Positions 28,097 to 36,229 of a stretch of 39,475 nucleotides of DNA are shown here, in pieces (within the stretch, counting starts at the first letter, position 1; every line of letters begins with the position of its first letter). Location of the stretch: the NCBI GenBank assembly GCA_027371825.1, contig DAHXLE010000033.1:1-39475 (forward strand), read 5' to 3'. Both the position numbers and the translations under genes were made by a program. Under the pieces are notes generated by a model. The model was given only the letters and a program-made list of their open reading frames with translations. It did not search any database and was not told where the DNA came from. Source of the DNA: Candidatus Saccharimonadota bacterium (GTDB taxonomy: Bacteria; Patescibacteriota; Saccharimonadia; Saccharimonadales; UBA4665).

Positions 28097-29266
28097 TTAG
28101 TTAGCGCTCGCATCGTTTAGATTAAAGCCGTAATGCATTTCTGCGGTGTTAACGAAAGTCTGTTTGTCGCGAATGATAGCCTGAGGAGGTAGCTGATCTG
28201 ACCTAGTCCTTACCCCATCGATTTTCTTGACAGCCGTACCGATCGCCAACAGTTCAATCAAATCACTGCCAAGATCATAGATGTACGTTTTGACACCCAA
28301 AACATCATCTGCTCCAACCGCTGCGGCTTGAGTTTTTAGCTTGGAGATAGATTGTTCACGGGCACCATAGATAATTTCAGTCAGGGGAGCTACTTCGCCA
28401 TGTCGGATCTCTCCGATGATTGAGCGCAAACCACCTATCACTCCAAGAGAGTAAACGGACGTTCCGAGTACCAATTCCAAAGGCATATAGCCCATCCTAG
28501 TCACATTCCAGGTTTCTTCTGCCGTTAGATCACTCGTAATAACTTTACCGGGCATAATTTGATCCACTAATGAATGTTTTGAGGCCGTACCGATCATGAC
28601 CATCTCTTGAACCCCGGTCCTACCAAAGGGAAGAATTGTGGTCTTAATACCTATAACCGCATTGGCCTGCACCTTTTTAGCATCATCGATGATTCTGTCG
28701 AGAGCACGTTGCCGGGTAACGTTGAAAAGATCGCTGTAAGAGTGAACCTCACCATGACCAATTTTTCTTAGTCCACCCATAGCTACTCCGGCCACCCCGA
28801 TTGAGTACGCAACATTTCCAAAAACAAATGACGTTGGAACGAAACCGCTATCGACTTGACAAAATAGCTCCTGAACATCGGCCGAAGTCGTAAAATTACC
28901 GGTTCCGCCATGTAAGGCCGATCCGACAGATAAGAATTCAACGTTATTGCCATGGAAGACAATTTCACTGCTGACCCCCGCCACGCCGTTTCCGCCGGTT
29001 TGCTGCTGCTCGGTAACCAAGCGACCGTATGCAAGTTGACGCCCCTGTGCCACCATATCCGTAAAAGTAGTTATCTCGCCTCCAAGCGTAGTTTTGATTC
29101 CGCTCCTAAGACCGCCTATAACACCCATCGAGAAAACACTATTTCCAATCAATAGGTTACCCGGAGCCATATTAAGCATTGCGGCGCAGTACATCTCGTT
29201 ACCGGATAGACCGCTAACTACCGCTTTCGGGTTCGGATCATTTGGAGTGTTTTGATTGTTATCCAT
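28097..29266 (-). CDS. protein with three tandem YbjQ/DUF74-like domains
   Basis: Three repeats of [GNSVFSMGVIGGLRS / GNVAYSIGVAGVAMGGLRK / GTSVYSLGVIGGLRS] ... [VEFLSVGSAL / QEMVMIGTAS / IELLAIGTAV]. Confidence 0.8.
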   Translation of the reverse strand: MDNNQNTPNDPNPKAVVSGLSGNEMYCAAMLNMAPGNLLIGNSVFSMGVIGGLRSGIKTTLGGEITTFTDMVAQGRQLAYGRLVTEQQQTGGNGVAGVSSEIVFHGNNVEFLSVGSALHGGTGNFTTSADVQELFCQVDSGFVPTSFVFGNVAYSIGVAGVAMGGLRKIGHGEVHSYSDLFNVTRQRALDRIIDDAKKVQANAVIGIKTTILPFGRTGVQEMVMIGTASKHSLVDQIMPGKVITSDLTAEETWNVTRMGYMPLELVLGTSVYSLGVIGGLRSIIGEIRHGEVAPLTEIIYGAREQSISKLKTQAAAVGADDVLGVKTYIYDLGSDLIELLAIGTAVKKIDGVRTRSDQLPPQAIIRDKQTFVNTAEMHYGFNLNDASAN

Positions 29267-29388
29267 AAAGCTTTAGATAATACTTATGCTTGCATCCTGG
29301 CGCTTCGTAGACGACACTAGGGATTATGTTGATATAATAAGGCGCAGCTGACGTAAAGTAAATGCGATAATGAGGGAGGATAACACAA

Positions 29389-30405
29389 GTGGCCGATAAT
29401 AAAACAGCTAATAAAGCGGTAGATGAGGGAAAATCCAAAGCATTAGGTCTTGCCCTGGAGACGATCGAAAAACAATTCGGTAAGGGTTCCATAATGAAGT
29501 TAGGGGAAGCACCACACAGTAAAGTGGAGTGCTGGCCTACCGGTAGTCTGGCTCTAGATCTGGCATTAGGCGGCGGAATTCCGAAAGGGAGAGTCATAGA
29601 GGTGTACGGGCCGGAAAGCTCAGGCAAAACAACCCTTACGCTACACGCCATTGCGGAGGTTCAGAAAGCCGGTGGAACAGCTGCGTTTATAGACGCAGAA
29701 CACGCCCTGGACCCAGCTTACGCTAAGCGTATCGGAGTAGATATAGATAACCTGCTCTTAAGCCAACCCGACAACGGTGAGCAGGCTCTGGAAATAACCG
29801 AGACGCTAGTTCGCTCGAACGCCGTAGACATCGTGGTGGTCGATTCCGTTGCGGCTTTAGTACCACGCGCCGAGATCGAAGGCGAAATGGGCGACGCCCA
29901 AATGGGTCTGCAGGCCAGATTAATGAGTCAGGCTCTTAGAAAATTAACCGGTGTCATATCTCGCAGTCAAACGACGGTTATATTCATTAATCAGCTGCGA
30001 ATGAAAATAGGAGTCATGTTCGGTAATCCGGAAACGACCACGGGGGGAAACGCCCTCAAGTTCTACGCATCGATACGAATGGACATTCGACGAACTTCCC
30101 AAATAAAACAAGGGGATAAGGCTATCGGTAATCACGTTCGAGTTAAGGTTGTAAAGAATAAGATTGCACCCCCATTCAGAGAAGCTGAATTCGATATTAT
30201 GTTCAATGAGGGTATATCCAAGTCCGGAGACATAATCGATCTGGCGGTGAATAACGACGTTATAGAAAAAGCAGGCGCTTGGTTTTCGTACGGAGGAGAG
30301 AAAATCGGGCAAGGTCGCGAAGCAGCAAAACAGTTTCTAGAGAAAAACCCTAAGCTCATGGATGAAATAGCTAAAACCGTACGAGATAAAGCCGAAAAAG
30401 AATAG
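29389..30405 (+). CDS. recA: recombinase RecA
   Basis: [39 protein letters not shown] start with GGGAGGA RBS. Confidence 0.98.
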   Translation: MADNKTANKAVDEGKSKALGLALETIEKQFGKGSIMKLGEAPHSKVECWPTGSLALDLALGGGIPKGRVIEVYGPESSGKTTLTLHAIAEVQKAGGTAAFIDAEHALDPAYAKRIGVDIDNLLLSQPDNGEQALEITETLVRSNAVDIVVVDSVAALVPRAEIEGEMGDAQMGLQARLMSQALRKLTGVISRSQTTVIFINQLRMKIGVMFGNPETTTGGNALKFYASIRMDIRRTSQIKQGDKAIGNHVRVKVVKNKIAPPFREAEFDIMFNEGISKSGDIIDLAVNNDVIEKAGAWFSYGGEKIGQGREAAKQFLEKNPKLMDEIAKTVRDKAEKE

Positions 30406-30453
30406 GACGCATCTCTGCTCTCATTTTAGCGAATTGTTTAACCGGCACTAAAA

Positions 30454-31083
30454 ATGAAGATCAGCAGTATACGAACACTACAAAATAACAGCAACAAGTA
30501 TTCCGTCTACATTGATGGACATTATGCTCTTAATGTGAGCGCCTCAATTCTTCTCAAGCAAAAACTTTCGATCGGTCTAGACATAAGCAAAGAGCGGCTG
30601 GATGAACTCATGAATTTATCGGCTCAAGAAGAAGCTTATGCCAGTGCTCTAAACTTCATAAGTATCCGACCTAGAAGCGTATGGGAAATGAGGCAATACC
30701 TGAAGAAGAAAGCAGTGCCTGCGGAATATATAACATACATACTTAACAAGTTAAGTAATATAAAATTGCTCGATGATTACTCTTTTACTCGGGCGTGGGT
30801 AGACAACAGACAGGCGCTAAGACCCACCAGCCGACGACGACTCGAACAAGAACTAAGGCAAAAACACGTCGAAGAAAAAATACTTCGATCGGTCCTAGAC
30901 GAATACACCGACAATGATCTAAGAGCTCTTAGGCATATGATCACCAAAAAGCGAAAGCTCAGCACCTACAAGAATGACACGGTAAAGCTTACAAGCTATT
31001 TGGTTCACCAAGGATTTAGCTACGACGATGTTAAGCAGGCTCTTGATGATGAACATTTAATTAACGGGGATCGCGGCTTTTAA
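30454..31083 (+). CDS. recX: regulatory protein RecX
   Basis: RPRSVWEMRQYLKKK...LDDYSFTRAWVDNR; directly after recA. Confidence 0.92.
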   Translation: MKISSIRTLQNNSNKYSVYIDGHYALNVSASILLKQKLSIGLDISKERLDELMNLSAQEEAYASALNFISIRPRSVWEMRQYLKKKAVPAEYITYILNKLSNIKLLDDYSFTRAWVDNRQALRPTSRRRLEQELRQKHVEEKILRSVLDEYTDNDLRALRHMITKKRKLSTYKNDTVKLTSYLVHQGFSYDDVKQALDDEHLINGDRGF

Positions 31084-31578
31084 CGGTGCTTCTCTTAACA
31101 AGTCATTGATGATTATACTGCGACTGGTAATCTCGTAGATTTGAGAACGATCTACGCTCAAAGATCCTCCCGATAAATTTTTCAATAAACTCTGCCCGAC
31201 ATAAAGTTTTTGTATATACATTGTCTCAATTTCAACCGCAAAATCATTCACCTTCCCTACCTTATTCTTGCTGATGGTTACTACCGGTTTACCGATAAGA
31301 CCGAAATTCAGTTTCATTAAACCATGCAATCTTACAACGTCGTTTGGAGCAGCGAGAACTTCATGGTCATTGACCAAGAAACCCTGAGGTATCACCTCTC
31401 TGATATCTTGGTAGAGGAGCAATAGTTGCAGTTTTTTATCAAATCGATCCGTGCAATAAAAAGCTTCTATCTTTAAATTATTGGGGTCGATTATGGGCAT
31501 TAGCGCCGTCCCTACGCTGGTTCCTGTTCGTAGTGAAATTATAGGACGGTTCATTAGTTTTTGACTCAACTGAAGCAT
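31057..31578 (-). CDS. PRC-barrel domain protein
   Basis: GKPVVTISKNKVGKVNDFAVEIETMYIQKLYV and N-terminal PIISLRTGTSVGTALMPIIDP; convergent 27-bp overlap with recX. Confidence 0.75.
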   Translation of the reverse strand: MLQLSQKLMNRPIISLRTGTSVGTALMPIIDPNNLKIEAFYCTDRFDKKLQLLLLYQDIREVIPQGFLVNDHEVLAAPNDVVRLHGLMKLNFGLIGKPVVTISKNKVGKVNDFAVEIETMYIQKLYVGQSLLKNLSGGSLSVDRSQIYEITSRSIIINDLLREAPLKAAIPVN

Positions 31579-31713
31579 AAGCTCAAGTATATCTTAAATG
31601 TAGTTCATGATAAACGAGAAGCACCCTGACGACATTTTGGCATAATGGCTTTAATATTTTACCGACCGGCTAGCTTGTAATAACCTCACAGCCGAATATA
31701 CTATGTCGTAATA

Positions 31714-32196
31714 ATGGAATTAAGCAGCCGCGTCATTCAATCTATGCATTCTGAAAACACCGAACGAATCGGAAATGTCATAGGACAAAACATGCAAGGT
31801 CATGAGGTGCTGGAGCTTATAGGAGACCTGGGTGGCGGTAAGACCACATTCGTTAGAGGTATCGCTAAAGGTCTGGGTTCTTCGTCGCACGTTACCAGCC
31901 CAACATTTAAGATAACTAACCGGTATGAGTTCCCCGCCGGCCATTCACACACTTCTGGCGAGCTGGCTCATTTCGACCTTTACAGACTGAACGAAGCGGG
32001 AGTAATCGGAGAAGAAATTAATGAGGCACTGCATGAGCCTAATGTGGTGATGGTGCTTGAATGGGCACACACCGTACGCGACGTATTACCACAAGAAAGA
32101 CTGACGATAGAGTTTGTGGCTACCGATCATAACATACGAATGCTAAAGTTCAGCTGGCCGTCTTCACTAGATTATCTTATGAGAAACGTAACATAA
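31714..32196 (+). CDS. tsaE: tRNA threonylcarbamoyladenosine biosynthesis ATPase TsaE
   Basis: ELIGDLGGGKTTFVRGIAKGLG, SPTFKITNRYE, HFDLYRLN. Confidence 0.95.
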   Translation: MELSSRVIQSMHSENTERIGNVIGQNMQGHEVLELIGDLGGGKTTFVRGIAKGLGSSSHVTSPTFKITNRYEFPAGHSHTSGELAHFDLYRLNEAGVIGEEINEALHEPNVVMVLEWAHTVRDVLPQERLTIEFVATDHNIRMLKFSWPSSLDYLMRNVT

Positions 32197-32198
32197 CG

Positions 32199-32591
32199 AT
32201 GCTAATTCTGACAGTACGCACCGATAGTCCCATGGCACAGATCGGCTTGTTTGATTCCGAGACACAACTGGAGCTTGAGAGCTGGGAGGCGGGTCGACAG
32301 CTAGCTGAGACTATTCACTCCAAAGCAAATGAACTTTTAATGAAACATCGCAAAAACTGGCATAGCATAGAAGGAATTGTTTGTTTTGAGGGACCCGGCA
32401 GTTTCACTGGTCTGCGAATAGGATTAACCGTTGCAAACTCGCTCAGCTATGGGCTCGGCACGCCTATCGTATCCTCTAAGGGCGACAATTGGTTAGAGGC
32501 CGGAATCTCTAAATTGCTCGAAGGCCAGAACGATATCATAGCTCTTCCCCGCTATGGATCGGACCCTCACATCACAAATCCGAGAAAATAA
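32199..32591 (+). CDS. tsaB: shortened TsaB-like protein
   Basis: IEGIVCFEGPGSFTGLRIGLTVANSLSYGLGTPIVS; 130 aa only; C-terminal PRYGSDPHITNPRK. Confidence 0.85.
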   Translation: MLILTVRTDSPMAQIGLFDSETQLELESWEAGRQLAETIHSKANELLMKHRKNWHSIEGIVCFEGPGSFTGLRIGLTVANSLSYGLGTPIVSSKGDNWLEAGISKLLEGQNDIIALPRYGSDPHITNPRK

Positions 32592-32834
32592 ATTACGAAG
32601 TATCGTGCTCGTGATACGTACCGCCACCGGGCGCTAATTTTGTTTGCCAATCTTAATGCAGCCGTCGTATAATGCAGAGTAGGAATTTGCGAGAGATTTG
32701 GGAGCAGTTCCGACTTATTGTTATCTATATTAATCTTGATTTTCAGATAGTCATTAACCTCAATTCGGCTAATGAAGTAATAGTGATTGCCGGCGTGACG
32801 AAGTGGCCTATCTGTTGTAGTAGAAAGGAATCCT

Positions 32835-34349
32835 ATGAACATATTAGCGCTAGTGCTCGCTATAGTAGGGCTGGGCGCTGGATATGGTGTGAATGAAACC
32901 ATATCTAGAAAACGTCGAATCAGTCACGAGGAAGAGGGCAAAAAAGAATTAGACAAGGCTAAAAAAGAAGCGAATAAAATACTCGCAGAAGCACGAGAAG
33001 AATCCGCTAAAATTGCCGAAGTAGCACGTAAAGAAGAGCAGTCCAGAAGAAGTGAGTTGAAAGATCTTGAACAGCGACTGGTCACGCGAGAAGACAATTT
33101 AGATAAAAAACTGGATGAACTTGACAAGCGCAACGAAAAGCTACGTGTGAGCGAGAGCGAAGTAGAAACACTCAAAGACGATATTAGAGATATCAGGAAG
33201 AAACAGCAAGAAAAATTAGAAAAGGTCGCCAAACTATCACAGAAAGATGCTGCCGAGAAACTGATGCAAATGACCGAGAGAGATATCCGGGGTGATCTAA
33301 CAAATCTAATTGCAAAACTACAGAACGAAGCCAAAGATACCGCCGAGGAACAAGCTGCCCTAATCATAACATCCTCAATGGAGAGGATGGCCAGTGAGGT
33401 TACGGCCGAACGAACCATTACGAGCGTCAAGCTTGAAGATGAAGAGATGAAAGGCCGCATCATAGGCAAAGAAGGACGGAATATTCAAGCGCTTCAGCGA
33501 GCAACCGGAGTAGATATTATGGTAGACGACACTCCGGGATATATTGTTCTCAGTTCGTTTGACCCGGTGAGACGAGAAGTAGCAAGAATAGCACTAGAGA
33601 TGCTCCTGAAAGACGGAAGAGTGCATCCCGGTCGCATCGAAGAGGTCGTGGATAAAGCTCAAAAGAATGTAGAAAAAGAAGTAAATAGGGCCGGAGAAGA
33701 TGCCGCGCGAGAGGTTGGTATAATAGGAGTACCTAAGGAAATTCTTCACTTACTCGGTGAACTCAAATTTAGAACAAGTTACGGCCAAAACGTTCTTAAG
33801 CATTCTACCGAGATGGCTCATATGGCTGGTATGATAGCGGAAGAGCTGGGCGCAGACGTCAAGACCGTTAAGTATGCTGCGCTGATCCACGATATGGGTA
33901 AAGCGCTAACTCATAAGATGGAAGGAAAACACCACCATATCAGCGGCGAGATGGCTCGTAAATATGGAGTTCCCGAAGCCGTCGCACAAGCTGCCGAACA
34001 GCACCATGACGACATGGAAGCAACAAGTGTCGAAGCTTTGATTATCAGAGTAGTAGACGCAGTTTCCGCCTCCAGACCGGGAGCAAGAAACATTAGTGCA
34101 GAGAACTTTGCGGAACGAATGAAAGATCTAGAAAATGTCGCCAACAGTTTTCCGGGCATCGAAAAAAGCTACGCCATAAGTGCCGGAAGAGAGGTAAGAG
34201 TATTTGTCAGACCGCAACAGATAGATGATTTATCGGCCATAAAACTTGCTAGAGATATCGCCACAAAGATAGAGTCCTCTATGCAATATCCGGGTACAAT
34301 TAAGGTCAACGTAATCCGAGAAACCAGAGCCATAGAGTTTGCTAAGTAG
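32835..34349 (+). CDS. rny: ribonuclease Y
   Basis: N-terminal TM + coiled coil, KH domain GRIIGKEGRNIQALQRATGVDIMVDDTP, HD domain ALIHDMGKAL. Confidence 0.97.
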   Translation: MNILALVLAIVGLGAGYGVNETISRKRRISHEEEGKKELDKAKKEANKILAEAREESAKIAEVARKEEQSRRSELKDLEQRLVTREDNLDKKLDELDKRNEKLRVSESEVETLKDDIRDIRKKQQEKLEKVAKLSQKDAAEKLMQMTERDIRGDLTNLIAKLQNEAKDTAEEQAALIITSSMERMASEVTAERTITSVKLEDEEMKGRIIGKEGRNIQALQRATGVDIMVDDTPGYIVLSSFDPVRREVARIALEMLLKDGRVHPGRIEEVVDKAQKNVEKEVNRAGEDAAREVGIIGVPKEILHLLGELKFRTSYGQNVLKHSTEMAHMAGMIAEELGADVKTVKYAALIHDMGKALTHKMEGKHHHISGEMARKYGVPEAVAQAAEQHHDDMEATSVEALIIRVVDAVSASRPGARNISAENFAERMKDLENVANSFPGIEKSYAISAGREVRVFVRPQQIDDLSAIKLARDIATKIESSMQYPGTIKVNVIRETRAIEFAK

Positions 34350-34359
34350 TCAAACAATC

Positions 34360-35154
34360 ATGAACATACTTTATCTTGGCGACGTTATGGGCAACGTTGG
34401 AATTGAAACAGTAGAGCAGCATCTACCCAAACTAGCTAAAGATAATGGTGTGGATTTTGTCATTGCACAAGCAGAAAACTCCACTGATGGGCGCGGGATC
34501 TCTGTAGCGGATTTTAAACGATTACTAGTCGCAGGTGTCGATTTTTGTACTGGTGGCAATTGGTCTCTTAACCTTGAAGAAATAATACCGTACCTATCAG
34601 ACCCCAAGGAACCCATTATTAGACCGGCTAACTATCCAAACGGCACACCCGGTTTGGGTTATAAATATGCTAAATTGCCCGCAGGTAATATCTTGGTCAT
34701 TAGCTTACTGGGTAATGTCGTAGGAAGAGATTCGGATAAGCCAACAGACAACGTACTGCAGACCATAGACTGGATATTGTCTCAGGAAAAAGACACCGAA
34801 AAGATCGCAACAATTGTTAACTTTCATGGTGACTACTCTAGCGAGAAGGTTGTTATCGGGCATTATCTGGACGGCAGGGTAACAGCTGTGGTCGGTGATC
34901 ATTGGCATGTGCCCACGGCTGATGCCAGAATACTTCCGGGAGGAACAGCCCATATAAGCGACGTCGGCATGTGCGGAGTTTTGGAATCTAGTCTTGGAAT
35001 AACCTACTCAAGCGTCATACCTAGGTGGCGCAATGGCGTAAAAACTCGTAACATATTAGAAACGAACGGTCCGCGTCAACTTAATGGCGTAATAATCAGC
35101 ACCCGTAATGACGGCTTAGCGACGTCAATCAAACACATACGTCAGCTTTTCTGA
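34360..35154 (+). CDS. ymdB: YmdB family metallophosphoesterase
   Basis: MNILYLGDVMGNVGIETVEQHLP, AENSTDGRGI, HGDYSSEKVVIGHYLDGRVTAVVGDHWHVPTAD; follows rny. Confidence 0.93.
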   Translation: MNILYLGDVMGNVGIETVEQHLPKLAKDNGVDFVIAQAENSTDGRGISVADFKRLLVAGVDFCTGGNWSLNLEEIIPYLSDPKEPIIRPANYPNGTPGLGYKYAKLPAGNILVISLLGNVVGRDSDKPTDNVLQTIDWILSQEKDTEKIATIVNFHGDYSSEKVVIGHYLDGRVTAVVGDHWHVPTADARILPGGTAHISDVGMCGVLESSLGITYSSVIPRWRNGVKTRNILETNGPRQLNGVIISTRNDGLATSIKHIRQLF

Positions 35155-35178
35155 TATAATCAACCTCTGTTAACTAGC

Positions 35179-35255
35179 CGGGGATTAGCGCAGCTTGGTA
35201 GCGCGCGGCGTTCGGGACGCCGAGGTCGTGGGTTCAAATCCCGCATCCCCGACCA
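35179..35255 (+). tRNA. tRNA-Pro (anticodon CGG), CCA encoded
   Basis: CGGGGAT...ATCCCCG-A-CCA acceptor; anticodon arm CGGCG-TTCGGGA-CGCCG; GGTTCAAATCC T-arm. Confidence 0.96.
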
Positions 35256-35351
35256 TTACATTAGATACGACAACTCGTACTTGTTATAATACACAAAGAG
35301 CTAATTGACGAAGATATCTGAAGCTCTGTAAGTATTACTGGAATATCTTGT

Positions 35352-35428
35352 CGGGGTGTGGCGCAGTTGGCTAGCGCGCCGCGTTTGGGACGCGGAGGTC
35401 GAAGGTTCAAGTCCTTTCACCCCGACCA
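35352..35428 (+). tRNA. tRNA-Pro (anticodon TGG), CCA encoded
   Basis: CGGGGTG...CACCCCG-A-CCA acceptor; anticodon arm CCGCG-TTTGGGA-CGCGG; GGTTCAAGTCC T-arm. Confidence 0.96.
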
Positions 35429-35469
35429 GTGGAGATTTGGTGCATTTGGAAGTATGTTCTAAACCGTCG

Positions 35470-35516
35470 ACCTCCTCTAATTTAGTAGAGACAAGATGTT
35501 TAAAATTAGGGGAGGT
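35470..35516 (+). ncRNA. candidate structured RNA element/attenuator upstream of 35591-36229
   Basis: 14-bp inverted repeat acctcctctaattt/aaattaggggaggt (one G-U in RNA), 19-nt loop; alternative hairpin ctcta-atttag-tagag at 35475-35490. Confidence 0.35.
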
Positions 35517-35590
35517 TTACATAACTAGTACTAAGGTGACTACAAAAAGAATCATTCCGATGTGTAATTATGGGTTACAATTGTATCCGA

Positions 35591-36229
35591 ATGCTTCACT
35601 TAGCCATCGCCGCGGCAGGAACCCTGTCTGTCATAGTAATCTCTGAAATATTATGGAGAGGCAAAAAACATAGCTCGGAATTTATTCGTAAGACTATCCA
35701 TATGGGAGTGGGCAGTTTTATTGCTTTTTGGCCTTGGTTCTTAAGCTGGTACGACATAGAGCTGTCGTCGCTCGTGTTCGTTCTGGCGATGATAGCTATT
35801 GCATTAATTAAACCCGTTAGGAAGCTGCTGTCGATATCCGTTTCAAAAAGTTCATTAGGTCGACATACTATTGGAGAATTTTTTTACACTTACGGATTTG
35901 TCGGAACTGCCTATATAGCACACAATCGTTACATATTTATGGCAGCAATGCTCCATTTAGCAATTGCCGATACTGTTGCTACGGTATTGGGTAAAAAAGC
36001 CGTCAAACACAATATTCGTTATAAGATATTTGGTTCTCAGAAAAGCCTAGTAGGTACACTGGGATTCATAGTATCTTCCGTTGTTATTACGTCTGTTTAT
36101 ATCTTATTGTCACATACCGGTTGGATGTATATCTTGTATGTGCCCATAGTTGCTGCAGTACTTGAGAATCTTGGTACCTATGGTAGTGATAACCTGCTGG
36201 TTCCTGTAGCCATAGCACTACTACTTTAG
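35591..36229 (+). CDS. phosphatidate cytidylyltransferase/dolichol-kinase-like membrane protein
   Basis: RKTIHMGVGSFIAFWPWFLSW, LAIADTVATVLGKK, SQKSLVGTLGFIVSS; start at M8 of the ORF track because TACAAT (35576-35581) lies 9 nt before it. Confidence 0.8.
   Translation: MLHLAIAAAGTLSVIVISEILWRGKKHSSEFIRKTIHMGVGSFIAFWPWFLSWYDIELSSLVFVLAMIAIALIKPVRKLLSISVSKSSLGRHTIGEFFYTYGFVGTAYIAHNRYIFMAAMLHLAIADTVATVLGKKAVKHNIRYKIFGSQKSLVGTLGFIVSSVVITSVYILLSHTGWMYILYVPIVAAVLENLGTYGSDNLLVPVAIALLL

Noticed and set aside
32924-33469. 181-aa Ser-rich antisense ORF opposite rny
   Set aside because: Composition is the mirror of the rny coiled-coil codons (Glu/Lys/Arg-rich); shadow ORF.
35356-35646. 96-aa ORF starting inside tRNA-Pro (MWRSWLARRVWDAEVEGSSPFTPTSG...)
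   Set aside because: Its N-terminus is the translation of a tRNA gene, a common annotation artefact.
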